Positions 46,055 through 55,310 of a stretch of DNA of 64,000 nt are shown piece by piece. Below the pieces are notes generated by a model. It searched no databases. It had not been told where the DNA came from and worked only from the letters and a program-made list of their open reading frames with translations. Source of the stretch: Ruegeria sp. TM1040 (GTDB lineage: Bacteria > Pseudomonadota > Alphaproteobacteria > Rhodobacterales > Rhodobacteraceae); NCBI RefSeq assembly GCF_000014065.1, contig NC_008044.1, forward strand, positions 1,077,501-1,141,500, read 5' to 3'. How positions within the stretch are numbered: the stretch's first letter is position 1; each line of letters opens with the position of its first letter. A program made the position numbers and the translations under genes.

Positions 46055-46103
46055 CTGTTCCCGACAAAGGGCAGCCTCAGCCGCCTTTGCCATAAGCCAA
46101 AGC

Positions 46104-46718
46104 TTACTTGGACTCTTCTTCGTCTGCGGCGGCTGCCGGAGCGTCGCCTTCGTCGTCGGAAGCTGCGCCACCGATGTCGTCGAAGAGTTCGGAGATTTCG
46201 AACTCTGCTGCGGCTTCTTCTTCAGCGGCCAGTTCCTGGATGGACTTGCCGGAGGCCTGAAGTTCCGCTTCCTCGGGGGAGCGGGCCACGTTCAGCTCGA
46301 TGGTCACCATAACCTCGGGGTGCAGGTGCACTTCTGCGATGTGCAGACCCAGGGTTTTGATCGGCTCACGGATGATGACCTGCTTGCGGTCCACCGAGAA
46401 GCCTTCTTCGGTTGCAACGTCAGCCGCGTCACGGGTGGTGACGGAGCCGTAGAGGTTGCCGCCATCGGAGGCAGAGCGAATCACGACGAACTGCTGGCCG
46501 CCGAGTTTCTCGCCTAGAGCTTCTGCTTCTTTTTTGGTCTCCAGGTTGCGCGCTTCGAGCTGCGCTTTCTGGGCTTCAAAAGCTGCGATGTTGGCGTCAG
46601 ACGCGGTCTGAGCCTTGCCCTGCGGCAGCAGGTAGTTGCGTGCGAAACCGGGCTTTACGTCAACGACGTCGCCCATCTGGCCGAGCTTTGCAACACGTTC
46701 AAGAAGGATAACTTGCAT
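46104..46718 (-). CDS. rplI: 50S ribosomal protein L9
   Basis: L9 binds 23S rRNA domain V near L1. The N-terminal domain ([36 protein letters not shown]) and the connecting helix are typical, followed by the C-terminal domain ([26 protein letters not shown]). At 204 residues it is about 55 longer than enteric L9 because of an acidic, Ala/Glu-rich C-terminal extension ([18 protein letters not shown]...). This extension is also known in other alphaproteobacteria. It is last in the operon, 13 bp after rpsR. Confidence 0.97.
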   Translation of the reverse strand: MQVILLERVAKLGQMGDVVDVKPGFARNYLLPQGKAQTASDANIAAFEAQKAQLEARNLETKKEAEALGEKLGGQQFVVIRSASDGGNLYGSVTTRDAADVATEEGFSVDRKQVIIREPIKTLGLHIAEVHLHPEVMVTIELNVARSPEEAELQASGKSIQELAAEEEAAAEFEISELFDDIGGAASDDEGDAPAAAADEEESK

Positions 46719-46731
46719 GGATCAGGTCTCC

Positions 46732-46959
46732 TTACTTCACGGCATAGGGCAGCAGGGCGAGGAAGCGGGCGCGTTTGATGGCACGGGCCAGTTCACGCTG
46801 CTTCTTTGCCGAAACGGCGGTGATACGGGACGGCACGATCTTGCCACGCTCAGAGATGTAGCGCTGCAGGAGACGCGTGTCTTTGTAGTCGATTTTGGGT
46901 GCGTTCTCACCAGAGAACGGGCACACTTTCCGGCGACGGAAAAATGGTTTGGCTGCCAT
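46732..46959 (-). CDS. rpsR: 30S ribosomal protein S18
   Basis: The 75-residue S18 has the characteristic [19 protein letters not shown] and [40 protein letters not shown] blocks. S18 pairs with S6 on the 30S platform, consistent with its position between rpsF and rplI. Confidence 0.98.
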   Translation of the reverse strand: MAAKPFFRRRKVCPFSGENAPKIDYKDTRLLQRYISERGKIVPSRITAVSAKKQRELARAIKRARFLALLPYAVK

Positions 46960-46989
46960 GGTTTAGCGTCCTTTTTCTCAAGCGTTAGA

Positions 46990-47343
46990 TCAGCGGCGCT
47001 CGCGACGGTTGTCGCGTTCGTCACGTTTCTGCATCTGGACCGAGGGGCCTTCGGCGTGCTCTTCGACCTTGATGGTCAGAACGCGCATCACGTCATCATG
47101 CAGACGCATCAGGCGCTCCATTTCCTGAACGGCCGACGACGGGGCGTCGGAGCGCAGGAAGGCATAGTGGCCCTTGCGGTTTTTGTTGATCTTGTAGGCC
47201 ATGGTTTTCACGCCCCAGTACTCCTGGTCGACCAGCTTACCGCCGTTGTCGGACAGAACAGCACCGAAGTGTTCGATGAGGCCTTCAGCTTGCGAGTTGG
47301 ACAGGTCCTGACGCGCAATCATGACATGCTCGTAGAGTGGCAT
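46990..47343 (-). CDS. rpsF: 30S ribosomal protein S6
   Basis: The 117-residue S6 begins MPLYEHVMIARQDLSNSQAEGL and has the WGVKTMAYKINKNRKGHYAFL and MRLHDDVMRVLTIKVEEHAEG blocks. It ends in a short Arg-rich tail. The start at 47343 has AGGAG seven bases upstream; the open frame extends further but is not conserved. It is first in the rpsF-rpsR-rplI operon. Confidence 0.98.
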   Translation of the reverse strand: MPLYEHVMIARQDLSNSQAEGLIEHFGAVLSDNGGKLVDQEYWGVKTMAYKINKNRKGHYAFLRSDAPSSAVQEMERLMRLHDDVMRVLTIKVEEHAEGPSVQMQKRDERDNRRERR

Positions 47344-47380
47344 GCGAACTCCTGTTTGTGTCTGGGCGCATTTCATAGGA

Positions 47381-47406
47381 GGGGCATATTTGCCTTCCGC
47401 TGCCCC
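47381..47406 (-). promoter_or_regulatory. Leader hairpin upstream of rpsF
   Basis: GGGGCA/TGCCCC arms enclose a 14-base loop containing GCGGAAGG, 38 bases before the rpsF start. Many bacteria autoregulate rpsF operons through an S6:S18-binding leader. Whether this hairpin is that element is uncertain, since the CCG bulge typical of the motif is not obvious. Confidence 0.35.
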
Positions 47407-47740
47407 ACCACGAGAGTCTGCGCGGATCAAAAGATACGGAAGGAGGCCTTCCCTTAGACGGCTTTGCCCCAAAGCGCAAGCGGCCATACTGCCCCGTCAC
47501 ATGACCGCCTGTCGCGATGCCATTTGTGCAGCCTGTCGTCGATCGCAAACCGCGGGCCAACCGGGCAGGGGGCGGCGTGACGAGGCCGTCCCAAAGGCGG
47601 CGCAGAGTGAGGCGGCGCAGGGTGAGGTGCGGATTTTTCCCAATGACGGCCACACTGCTGCCCCAATCCGACGCAATCAAATAGGTTAACAACTCGTTAA
47701 CGGCGCCCGGCGGCGCGGTGGAGCAGGAAGGATTAAAGCC

Positions 47741-48274
47741 ATGGCCATGATCGATCAGAACGTCATCGACTTCACCCGTGTTGCTCCGATTGACCATGTG
47801 CCGGGGTTTCGCACCGATGCGCCGTCGCAAGTCACCCTTCGTCCCGGCGGATCCGTGTCTGCCCTGCTGCTGCGTCTGCTCGGCGGTGGCATGGTGCTGG
47901 CCTCGACCGGACTCTGGCTGATGCCCGAGTCCGGTGCGGATCCGCAGATGGCGCTCATTCGGATCGGGGTCTCGGTGTTCCTGCTGTTTGCTGGGCTCTG
48001 CCTCTTGCTGCAGCGGGACGTGAAACTGCCCCCGGAGTTTCATTTCGACGCCCAACGCAACGAGCTGCGGATCGAGGAAATGCGCAGCGATGGTCGCCCG
48101 GTGGTGCTGATGCGGCGCAGCTATGCCTCGCTCGGTGCGGCGCGGTTTGATGGCAAGGTGTTGCAGATCCTCGAAACCGATGGCCGCCTTCTGGCGGAGC
48201 TGCCGCTCGAAGGCCGCGCCACCCGCAAGCTCCTCTTGGCGCAACTGAGGCCGCATCTGCGCATCGTGAGTTGA
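47741..48274 (+). CDS. Hypothetical inner-membrane protein with two helices
   Basis: The 177-residue protein has a polar N-terminus (VAPIDHVPGFRTDAPSQ), two hydrophobic helices (about 40-61 and 70-90: LLRLLGGGMVLASTGLWLM and LIRIGVSVFLLFAGLCLLLQ) and a C-terminal beta-rich domain (PPEFHFDAQRNELRIEEMRSDGRPVVLMRRSYASLGAARFDG). The family is not recognised, though this layout is common to roseobacter-specific hypothetical proteins. AAGGA eight bases ahead supports the start at 47741. It is divergent from rpsF. Confidence 0.7.
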   Translation: MAMIDQNVIDFTRVAPIDHVPGFRTDAPSQVTLRPGGSVSALLLRLLGGGMVLASTGLWLMPESGADPQMALIRIGVSVFLLFAGLCLLLQRDVKLPPEFHFDAQRNELRIEEMRSDGRPVVLMRRSYASLGAARFDGKVLQILETDGRLLAELPLEGRATRKLLLAQLRPHLRIVS

Positions 48275-48449
48275 CCGCGCCAGCACGGCGCCGCTGATCC
48301 CGCCCGCGCGGGGCGTGGCCCGGGCCCGTCAAGACCCCACATTTCATGACATTCCCGTGAGGCCCGCCCGATCCGACAGGATTTGGCGGGTCAATTGTGC
48401 AGCGCCGTTTTATACCAATCGCATCCGGCGCACAGCCGGGTGTTCATTT

Positions 48450-48468
48450 CCCAACATCACATGTTGGG
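48450..48468. promoter_or_regulatory. Perfect inverted repeat upstream of yceI
   Basis: Arms CCCAACAT and ATGTTGGG with a CAC loop are followed by TTTTG, 76 bases before yceI. A second small hairpin CCGGC/GCCGG lies at 48425-48439. It could be an operator or a weak terminator of upstream transcription. Confidence 0.5.
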
Positions 48469-48544
48469 TTTTGCGGACTAGCTGAAGCCAACCGCATCGC
48501 CGACATTAGACCCATCAAACACACACACTCTGGAGCCCAGACAC

Positions 48545-49120
48545 ATGAAAAAGATCCTCCTTGCTGCTGCGCTGATCGGCACCACTGCGACCACTGCTTT
48601 TGCAGCCCCCGAGAAGTACACGCTGGATGCGAGCCACAGCCAGATCCTGTTCAACTACAACCACCTTGGTTACTCGACCACTTGGGGCATGTTCTCCGGC
48701 TTTGAAGGCGAGATCATGTTCGATCAGGAAGATCCGGCGAACTCCTCCGTGTCCGTGTCCATGCCCGTGAAATCCATGTTCACCGGCTGGGAAGGTCGTT
48801 TCAACCACTTCATGTCCGATGACTTCTTTGGCGCGACCGACGACGAGATGGTGTCCTTCACCTCCACCGCGATCGAAGTGACCGGCGAGGACACCGCCAA
48901 GATCACCGGCGATCTGACCCTCAACGGTGTGACCAAATCCGTGGTGCTGGATGCCAAGCTCAACAAAGTCGGCGAGCACCCGATGGCAAAGAAACCCTGG
49001 GCGGGCTTTGACGCCACCACCACTCTGGTACGCTCTGAGTACGAGCTGGGCCAGTTCGCGCCCTTCGTCAGCGACGAGGTCGAAGTGCAGATCTCTGTCG
49101 AGGCGATGAAGGCCGAGTAA
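48545..49120 (+). CDS. YceI family periplasmic protein
   Basis: The 191-residue protein has a signal peptide (MKKILLAAALIGTTATTAFAA) and a lipocalin-like YceI domain, recognised from YTLDASHSQILFNYNHLGYSTTWGMFSGFEGEI and the LTLNGVTKSVVLDAKLNKVG region. YceI proteins bind isoprenoid or polyprenyl lipids. GGAG lies upstream of the start. A second YceI domain is fused to a cytochrome b561 at 50286-51518, so both forms are encoded within 3 kb. Confidence 0.92.
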   Translation: MKKILLAAALIGTTATTAFAAPEKYTLDASHSQILFNYNHLGYSTTWGMFSGFEGEIMFDQEDPANSSVSVSMPVKSMFTGWEGRFNHFMSDDFFGATDDEMVSFTSTAIEVTGEDTAKITGDLTLNGVTKSVVLDAKLNKVGEHPMAKKPWAGFDATTTLVRSEYELGQFAPFVSDEVEVQISVEAMKAE

Positions 49121-49147
49121 CGGCGACCCCACTCACGGCGCCAATCG

Positions 49148-49178
49148 ACCACTGGTCCCTCGGGGCCGGTGGTTTTTT
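49148..49178 (+). terminator. Intrinsic terminator after yceI
   Basis: Arms ACCACTGGTCCC and GGCCGGTGGT with a short loop and six T, 27 bases after the stop. Confidence 0.85.
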
Positions 49179-49355
49179 GTTGCCGTGCTGCGCCTGCTGA
49201 TCCCGCATGGGCAGCTCTGCGCGAACTTCAAGACGTTTGCTAAACTCTTAGACAGATCGGCCGCTCCCACCTCTGCGGTGTTAAGGCCTCGTTAGTGAGC
49301 CTGCCGGATCATAATGGCACTTGGATATACATGCTGCCCGATCAGGAGCCTTACG

Positions 49356-50138
49356 ATGTTAAAAGCCACCAGTTTTGTTGCCGCGCTCTCGCTGGCTCTG
49401 TTCCAGAGCCCGTCTCATGCCAGCGCGGATGAGATCACGATCCTCGCCGGAGATCTGCCGCCCATGTTCAACGAGGACGGCAGCGGGCGTGAGGCCGAGG
49501 TGATCTCTACCGTGATGGAGCGATGCGGGCATACGGTGACGTTTGAAATCCAGCCCTTCACCCGCCACTGGAAGACCTATTCCAATGGAACCGCTGACGC
49601 CGTGGCCACCGTCCCCGTTGGCATGCCGCTCGGCGGCACCCAGAGCGATGTGTATGTGCAGTATCAAAACGGCGTGTCGTTCCTCAGCGAGGCGGGTGAG
49701 AGCTATGGCGATCTTGCCGCGCTTGCGGGCCATTCCGTGATCGCCTTTATGGGGGCGTCCGACATTCTGCCGGGTCTGAAGGACGCGGTCCCGAGCTTCA
49801 AGAGCTACAAGGAAATCGCGGATCAGATCGGCCAGAGCCGGATGATCTTTGGCAAACGCGTCGATGCGGTTGTGGGCGATGGTATGATCTTTGCCGAATA
49901 TAACCGCCAGCTGCGCGAGCAATCCGGCGATCTCATGTTCGACCCCAATCAAAGCGTGACCTTCCAGGCGATCTTTGCACCGTCGGATTATGCGATGAAC
50001 TTCCGGGATGCGGCGCTCGCAGAGGATTTCAACCGCTGCTATGCCGAGGCCAAGGCGGATGGCTCGATCGATGCGATCAACAAAGCCTGGGCGGAGCGCT
50101 ATCGCGACACGCTCGGCACCCAGTACCTCGGTCATTGA
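49356..50138 (+). CDS. Periplasmic solute-binding protein (SBP_bac_3 type), orphan
   Basis: The 260-residue protein has a signal peptide (MLKATSFVAALSLALFQSPSHASA) and a family-3 type solute-binding fold (ITILAGDLPPMFNEDGSGREAEVI, FTRHWKTYSNGTADAVATVPVG, then LNKAWAERY-like C-terminal helix as INKAWAERYRDTLG). No ABC permease or ATPase adjoins it, so it may serve a distant transporter or a sensor such as the two-SBP kinase type. AGGAG eight bases before 49356 fixes the start; the frame is open from 49314. Confidence 0.82.
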   Translation: MLKATSFVAALSLALFQSPSHASADEITILAGDLPPMFNEDGSGREAEVISTVMERCGHTVTFEIQPFTRHWKTYSNGTADAVATVPVGMPLGGTQSDVYVQYQNGVSFLSEAGESYGDLAALAGHSVIAFMGASDILPGLKDAVPSFKSYKEIADQIGQSRMIFGKRVDAVVGDGMIFAEYNRQLREQSGDLMFDPNQSVTFQAIFAPSDYAMNFRDAALAEDFNRCYAEAKADGSIDAINKAWAERYRDTLGTQYLGH

Positions 50139-50198
50139 TCGTGCGGGTGCGCGGTCTCTGATTGCGACGATTGCAACAAAGACCATGACATGAAAACA

Positions 50199-50238
50199 GG
50201 CCGCCGCGCGTCCCATTTATGGGAGCGCGGCGGTTTTT
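50199..50238 (+). terminator. Strong hairpin terminator between convergent genes
   Basis: Arms GCCGCCGCGC and GCGCGGCGG with an inner TCCCATTTATGGGA stem and a TTTTT tail, 60 bases after the solute-binding protein gene. Confidence 0.85.
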
Positions 50239-50285
50239 GCTTGGAGCGGCATTTACGCGCCAGCGTTTGATCTGGGGTGTGCGTC

Positions 50286-51518
50286 TCAGGGCGCGCGTGT
50301 CGCGACCAGATCCACCGTGATGTCGACGCCAAAGGCCAGGGTGCCCTCGTCTTGCGTGCCGGTCCCGATGTTGAAATCGAGACGGTTAACCTCCGTTCGC
50401 CCGCTCATGGTGGCCGTATCCCCGTCAAGATCGAGCGTGAAGGGCAGGGTGGTCGCCACCGTCTGATCGCGAATGGTGAGCGTGCCTTTTGCCTCGTACT
50501 GCGCGCCCTCGATCTGGATGATCTCGGCCTCAAACGTCGCCTGCGGATAGGTCTCGGCGTCAAAGTAGTCCGACCCCATGGCCTGATCGGTCACAGACCC
50601 GAGCGTGAGCGATGGGATGGCAATGGCGACCTCGACACGACCGGCCGGGCCGGGGCTGGCGGGTTCTTCAAAGTCGATCTTGGCGCGCCAGTCGGAGAAT
50701 GTACCCGTGATGGCGCTGCCCATCTGGACCACTTCGATCGCCAGCGTTCCGTTTTCGACAGTCCAGCCCGAGCCTTCAACCGGTGCAGCTGCCACCGGTG
50801 CCACGGTGCCTTTGGCGCTCTGGGTGTTTAGAAAGAGCATTGTGCTGCCACCGATCACCGCGCCCCAGACCACGAGCGCTGTCAGCAGCGGCAAGGCAGA
50901 ATGGTGTTGTGCGGGCGGCTCGGGCAGAGCGCGACGGCCCGGCAGCATGCGCACCAACGTGCTGTCTTTATCGATCACATGATGTTTGAGCGCGCCACCC
51001 ACATGCGCCAGGATCGACGCGCCAAGCAACAGCATCGCGTAGAAATGCACCGAAGAAGACAGTTTGGAGACAAACTCGGATTTGGGCACCAGCGGCAGGT
51101 TTTGCCCAAAGGGCCACCAGATGGGCGCAAACCCATCGGTCGCGGCGTGATGAATCCAGCCCGAAAGCGGCACAATCACCATCGCACCATAGAGCACCCA
51201 ATGGGCCGTCTCTGCCGCCCAGGCCTCCAGCTTGCGATCCGGGTGCAACAGGCCCGGCTTTTCCTGGGTGATGGCCCAGAGGATGCGGAGGAGCGCGGTA
51301 AAGAACACCGCAACGCCAATGGTTTTATGAAGCGAAAACAAGAGCGTAGCGCGATCAATCGTCGCTTGGGAGCCGTCAAACGCGCTGCTCTGGATATGCT
51401 CTGCCAATTCGGTCGCAAAATATCCAAGCGGAAAGGCGGTCAGGATCAGGAGGGCGGTGAGCCAGTGAAAGCTCTTGGTGATGGAGCCGTAGCTCTGCGG
51501 GGTGTTTTGGCGCGACAT
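50286..51518 (-). CDS. Cytochrome b561 - YceI fusion protein
   Basis: The 410-residue protein joins a four-helix di-heme cytochrome b561 domain (residues 8-185) to a C-terminal YceI lipid-binding domain (245-410, with WTVENGTLAIEVVQMG and ATFEAEIIQIEGAQYEAKGTL). Candidate heme His are in KSFHWLTAL, LHKTIGVAVF, WIHHAAT and VHFYAML/AHVGGALKHH. A fifth helix (LLTALVVWGAVIGGSTMLFL) places the YceI part in the periplasm. It may pass electrons to, or from, a YceI-bound quinone-like lipid; this is inferred from domain pairing. It stands alone between terminators. Confidence 0.88.
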   Translation of the reverse strand: MSRQNTPQSYGSITKSFHWLTALLILTAFPLGYFATELAEHIQSSAFDGSQATIDRATLLFSLHKTIGVAVFFTALLRILWAITQEKPGLLHPDRKLEAWAAETAHWVLYGAMVIVPLSGWIHHAATDGFAPIWWPFGQNLPLVPKSEFVSKLSSSVHFYAMLLLGASILAHVGGALKHHVIDKDSTLVRMLPGRRALPEPPAQHHSALPLLTALVVWGAVIGGSTMLFLNTQSAKGTVAPVAAAPVEGSGWTVENGTLAIEVVQMGSAITGTFSDWRAKIDFEEPASPGPAGRVEVAIAIPSLTLGSVTDQAMGSDYFDAETYPQATFEAEIIQIEGAQYEAKGTLTIRDQTVATTLPFTLDLDGDTATMSGRTEVNRLDFNIGTGTQDEGTLAFGVDITVDLVATRAP

Positions 51519-51764
51519 GGAACATCTGTCCTTGATGAGAGGAAACCTGGGATGAGAGGACTCCGGACGCGGGGCCGGGTGTTATAGCCAAGGTAATGAC
51601 ACTGGGCCTGCACGCAAGGGTGCGCGCTCTTCACTGGCGCACAGAAGGCCTGCGTGTCGGCGCGAGGTGTGCGCTCTGGAACTCTCGCACTCGTGAAATG
51701 CTTGTGTGCCTTCCCTTGGGTCGCTAAACCAGCCCGAAAGACAGTTTTAGGAATGAGGACAGCC

Positions 51765-52700
51765 ATGTCGATCGCTTTTGTTTTCCCCGGCCAGGGGGCT
51801 CAGACCATCGGAATGGGCAAAGCGCTGGCGGAGGCTTATCCGGCCGCCAAAGCCGTGTTCAACGAGGTGGACGAGGCCCTCGGAGAGAGCCTGAGCCACC
51901 TGATCTGGGAGGGCGACATCGAGACCTTGACCCTGACGCAGAACGCTCAGCCGGCGTTGATGGCGACCTCCATGGCGGCAATGCGCGCGCTGGAGGCAGA
52001 GGGCGTCAGCATCGACAAGGCCGCCTTTGTGGCCGGGCACTCCTTGGGGGAATATTCCGCGCTGGCGGCAGCCGGTGCGCTCTCGATCGCCGACACCGCT
52101 CGCCTGCTGCGCACTCGAGGGCAGGCGATGCAAAGCGCCGTGCCGGTGGGTGTCGGTGCGATGGCCGCGCTTCTCGGGCTTGATTTTGAAACCGTAAAAG
52201 CCGTGGCCGCCGAGGCCGCAGCCGAGGGCGAGGTGGTGCAGGCCGCAAATGACAATGACCCGACGCAGGTGGTGGTCTCCGGCCACAAGGCCGCGGTAGA
52301 GCGCGCCGCCGAGATCGCCAAGGAAAAAGGCGCCAAACGCGCGGTGATGCTGCCGGTCTCCGCCCCCTTCCACTGTGCCCTGATGCAGCCCGCCGCCGAT
52401 GTGATGGCCGAGGCACTTGCAGGCGTGGAAATCAAGGCGCCTGCGGTGCCGCTGATCGCCAATGTGCGCGCCGATGCGGTCACCGACCCCGACACCATCC
52501 GCGCCCTTTTGGTGGAGCAGGTCACAGGGTCGGTGCGCTGGCGCGAGAGCGTCGCGGCGATGGCGGCCAAGGGCGTCACAGAGTTCTGGGAGATCGGCGC
52601 GGGCAAGGCGCTTTCGGGTATGATCCGCAAGATCGACCGTTCCCTGGTCTCAAAACAGGTCGGCACCGACGCTGACGTCAAAGCCGTGACCGGCGCATAA
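51765..52700 (+). CDS. fabD: Malonyl-CoA:ACP transacylase
   Basis: FabD loads malonate from CoA onto ACP to start fatty-acid elongation. The 311-residue protein starts MSIAFVFPGQGAQTIGMGKAL. It has the catalytic Ser in AGHSLGEYSALAAAG, Arg in RLLRTRGQAMQ, and His in LPVSAPFHCALMQPA, then NVRADAVTDPDTIR. GAGGA five bases upstream sets the start; the frame is open from 51654. It is followed by fabG after 20 bp. Confidence 0.97.
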   Translation: MSIAFVFPGQGAQTIGMGKALAEAYPAAKAVFNEVDEALGESLSHLIWEGDIETLTLTQNAQPALMATSMAAMRALEAEGVSIDKAAFVAGHSLGEYSALAAAGALSIADTARLLRTRGQAMQSAVPVGVGAMAALLGLDFETVKAVAAEAAAEGEVVQAANDNDPTQVVVSGHKAAVERAAEIAKEKGAKRAVMLPVSAPFHCALMQPAADVMAEALAGVEIKAPAVPLIANVRADAVTDPDTIRALLVEQVTGSVRWRESVAAMAAKGVTEFWEIGAGKALSGMIRKIDRSLVSKQVGTDADVKAVTGA

Positions 52701-52720
52701 TCCATAAGGAAGAGACAAAG

Positions 52721-53458
52721 ATGTTTGATCTGACAGGTAAGAACGCGCTGATCACAGGCGCATCCGGTGGCATCGGTGGCGACATTGCGCGCGCGCTCCA
52801 CGCAGCGGGGGCGACTGTTGCGCTCTCCGGCACCCGGCCAGACCCGCTGCACGCCTTGGCCGAGGAGCTTGGCGAGCGGGCTCATGTTGTGACCTGCAAC
52901 CTCTCCGACGCCGAGGCCGTCGAGGCGCTGCCGAAACAGGCCGCAGAGGCGATGGGCTCTGTTGACATCCTGGTCAACAACGCCGGGATCACCAAGGACA
53001 ACCTCTTTATGCGGATGAAGGATGAAGAGTGGCAGAGCGTTCTCGATGTGAACCTCACCTCCACCATGCGCCTGTGCCGCGGTGTGCTGCGCGGCATGAT
53101 GAAGGCACGCTGGGGCCGGATCGTGAATATCTCCTCCGTTGTGGGCGCCACCGGCAACCCCGGTCAGGGCAACTATGCGGCCTCCAAGGCGGGCATGGTC
53201 GGCATGTCCAAGTCGCTGGCCTATGAGGTTGCAAACCGTGGCATCACCGTGAACGCCGTGGCGCCGGGCTTCATCGCGACCGCCATGACCGACAAACTCA
53301 ACGACACCCAGAAAGAGGCGATCCTCAGCCAGATCCCCGCAGGCCGTATGGGGGATTCGAAAGAAATCGCCGCCGCAGTGCTTTATCTGGCGTCGCAAGA
53401 AGCCGCCTATGTCACCGGCACCACGCTGCATGTGAATGGCGGCATGGCGATGCTCTAA
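52721..53458 (+). CDS. fabG: 3-oxoacyl-ACP reductase
   Basis: FabG reduces 3-ketoacyl-ACP with NADPH. The 245-residue SDR protein has the cofactor motif TGASGGIGG, NNAGIT, the catalytic Ser in VNISSVVGATGNPGQGNYAASKAG with Tyr and Lys (YAASK), and the C-terminal VTGTTLHVNGGMAML. AGGAAGAG precedes the start. It is in an operon with fabD and ends before its own terminator. Confidence 0.98.
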   Translation: MFDLTGKNALITGASGGIGGDIARALHAAGATVALSGTRPDPLHALAEELGERAHVVTCNLSDAEAVEALPKQAAEAMGSVDILVNNAGITKDNLFMRMKDEEWQSVLDVNLTSTMRLCRGVLRGMMKARWGRIVNISSVVGATGNPGQGNYAASKAGMVGMSKSLAYEVANRGITVNAVAPGFIATAMTDKLNDTQKEAILSQIPAGRMGDSKEIAAAVLYLASQEAAYVTGTTLHVNGGMAML

Positions 53459-53481
53459 GCGCCACACCCGCTCAAAGAACC

Positions 53482-53513
53482 AAGCCGCGCCTTTATCGAG
53501 GTGCGGCTTTTTT
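53482..53513 (+). terminator. Intrinsic terminator after fabG
   Basis: Arms AAGCCGCGCCT and AGGTGCGGCTT with a six-base loop and a T tract. acpP is therefore transcribed mainly from its own promoter. Confidence 0.85.
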
Positions 53514-53661
53514 ATGTGTTTCAACGGCTTGCATGACCTAACGGCAGTCTGTTCAGACCCATCGGTGGCAGTGCCCGGAGCAGTGCCATGACGCCATCGC
53601 GCGGGTTCGGGGCGGGCGCGATGGCGGCAGCCGCAAAGGTGGGTAAGATATTGGAAATCAT

Positions 53662-53689
53662 TTGCGTCGGCTTGCGTCTGTGCTATAGG
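53662..53689 (+). promoter_or_regulatory. Candidate acpP promoter
   Basis: TTGCGT (53662-53667) and TATAGG (53684-53689) with a 16-base spacer lie in the 384-bp gap before acpP. A long leader of about 145 nt would follow. Assignment is by consensus only. Confidence 0.4.
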
Positions 53690-53842
53690 CCCCCCATCTT
53701 GCGTGTTGGCAGGCGTCTCGTCTGGCCATCTCGCTTCCGTTTCCAAAACGGGACCCCCACCGCCCGCTTGGGCAAAAACCAACCTTCCCGAGTGGGCAAG
53801 GGCAGAACCGGGCGCAAGCCCAGTAAAGAACGAGGAATAGAC

Positions 53843-54076
53843 ATGAGCGACGTCGCAGATCGCGTGAAAAAGATCGTTGTAGAGCACCTGGGTGTTGAAG
53901 AAGACAAGGTGACCGAGAGCGCCTCCTTCATCGACGACCTTGGCGCAGACAGCCTCGACACAGTTGAGCTGGTTATGGCGTTCGAAGAAGAGTTCGGCAT
54001 CGAGATCCCGGACGACGCGGCCGAGACCATCCAGACCTTCGGCGACGCAGTGAAGTTCATCTCCGAAGCGTCCTGA
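53843..54076 (+). CDS. acpP: Acyl carrier protein
   Basis: The 77-residue acidic ACP has the phosphopantetheine attachment Ser in [21 protein letters not shown] and ends [12 protein letters not shown]. It carries growing acyl chains for Fab enzymes and for lipid A synthesis. AGGAA precedes the start. It has a separate promoter region and terminator from fabG, as expected for a highly expressed gene. Confidence 0.98.
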   Translation: MSDVADRVKKIVVEHLGVEEDKVTESASFIDDLGADSLDTVELVMAFEEEFGIEIPDDAAETIQTFGDAVKFISEAS

Positions 54077-54116
54077 TCGGACTTAGTAAGAGACCTCACG
54101 ATTTCGTGATTGAAGA

Positions 54117-54153
54117 GGTGGCGCTTTCCTGAAGGGAAGCGCCGCTTTCTGTT
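54117..54153 (+). terminator. Intrinsic terminator after acpP
   Basis: Arms GGCGCTTTCC and GGGAAGCGCC with a TGAA loop, followed by GCTTTCTGTTTG, about 40 bases after the stop. Confidence 0.75.
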
Positions 54154-54259
54154 TGTCTGCCCGCTTGTGTTAACCATTCACCTGCCGGCAGCGGGTCGAA
54201 TTTTGCTGACTTCGTGCTACACTGATAATCATTATGAAATTGATCGGAGAGAACAGCGC

Positions 54260-55003
54260 ATGATGATTTATCCCACGATGGAACTTTTGGACGGGCGGTG
54301 TGTGACGCTGGACAAAGGCAATCTGGATGCGCCGATGATCTGGCATGTGGACCCGGTTGAAACCGCCAAGGGCTTTGCCGAGGCGGGCGCCGAGTGGATG
54401 CATCTGACCGATTTCAATGCGCTTCAGGGCGACAGCAGCAATCAGGACCTTGTGGAGGAGCTCATTCGCACGGCGGGTCTGCCCATCCAGCTCGGCGGCG
54501 GCATCCGCTCGCGCGAGCAGGCCGAGTTCTGGATCGAAAAAGGCGTGGGGCGCGTGGTGATCGGCACCATGGCGGCTTATGATCCTGCTGCGGTGGCTGA
54601 GCTGGCCAAATACTATCCCGATCAGGTGGTCCTCGCGGTGGATGTGTGGCAGGGGCAGGTGATGACCGAAGGCTGGCGTAAATCCGGGGCCTGGACCCCC
54701 GAGGCTTTTGTCAAAGCCTTTGGCAACGCCCCATTTGCGGGCATTCTGGTGACCGACATCGATAGTGACATGAGCGATCTGGACGCCCAGCTTGGCTTGA
54801 TCTCAGGCCTTGCGGAGCAGGCGCATTCTCCGGTGATCGCAAGCGGCGTGGTGCGCAGCAAGGACGATATTTCGAGGCTGAAATATCTGCCCAATATTTC
54901 TGGCGCTCTGGTGGGCCGGGCACTCTTCAACAAAACCATCACCCTCGAAGAGGCGATGGAGACGGCGCAGCCCAACCCCGAACCCGTGGCAGAGTTCCTC
55001 TGA
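54260..55003 (+). CDS. HisA-like TIM-barrel protein, divergent paralogue
   Basis: The 247-residue product is clearly related to HisA (ProFAR isomerase of histidine synthesis), with both phosphate-binding motifs ([16 protein letters not shown]) and the half-barrel repeat structure. In HisA the catalytic base is Asp8 and the acid is Asp127-129. Here position 8 is Glu ([12 protein letters not shown]) and Asp128 remains (LAVDVWQG). The segment [30 protein letters not shown] also departs from the standard HisA. The gene is not with other his genes but sits between acpP and fabF. It may be a second HisA or an enzyme of another pathway; function is not assigned. Confidence 0.75.
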   Translation: MMIYPTMELLDGRCVTLDKGNLDAPMIWHVDPVETAKGFAEAGAEWMHLTDFNALQGDSSNQDLVEELIRTAGLPIQLGGGIRSREQAEFWIEKGVGRVVIGTMAAYDPAAVAELAKYYPDQVVLAVDVWQGQVMTEGWRKSGAWTPEAFVKAFGNAPFAGILVTDIDSDMSDLDAQLGLISGLAEQAHSPVIASGVVRSKDDISRLKYLPNISGALVGRALFNKTITLEEAMETAQPNPEPVAEFL

Positions 55004-55310
55004 TCACTCGGGGGCTCTGGTCCCCACTCCGAGCGGCCCGCGTTGAACCTGTGCTGACACCGAATGCGGTCTTGGCCAATCTTAGCGCGACGCGCCGGTT
55101 CAAGGCCGCTGACGGTGTATAAGTCAGACCTTGGGTGCAGGGGGCTCTGCTCTCCTTTGCCCCAAACCCGGCGTCCCCCAGTCTCTCTCGAGGGGGGCAT
55201 CATAGGGTCTGCGGCCAAACGCTCCGCCTGCGGACGCCTGCGAACGTGCCCCTCGGAACTGCAGCCCTGAGAGCCGCGCCACGAAAATTTTCAAAGGGTC
55301 TGAAACGTCA

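Noticed and set aside
47285-48286. 333-codon minus-strand frame over the rpsF start and the membrane-protein gene
   Set aside because: It overlaps rpsF and the 47741 gene, has low-complexity composition and no start signal.
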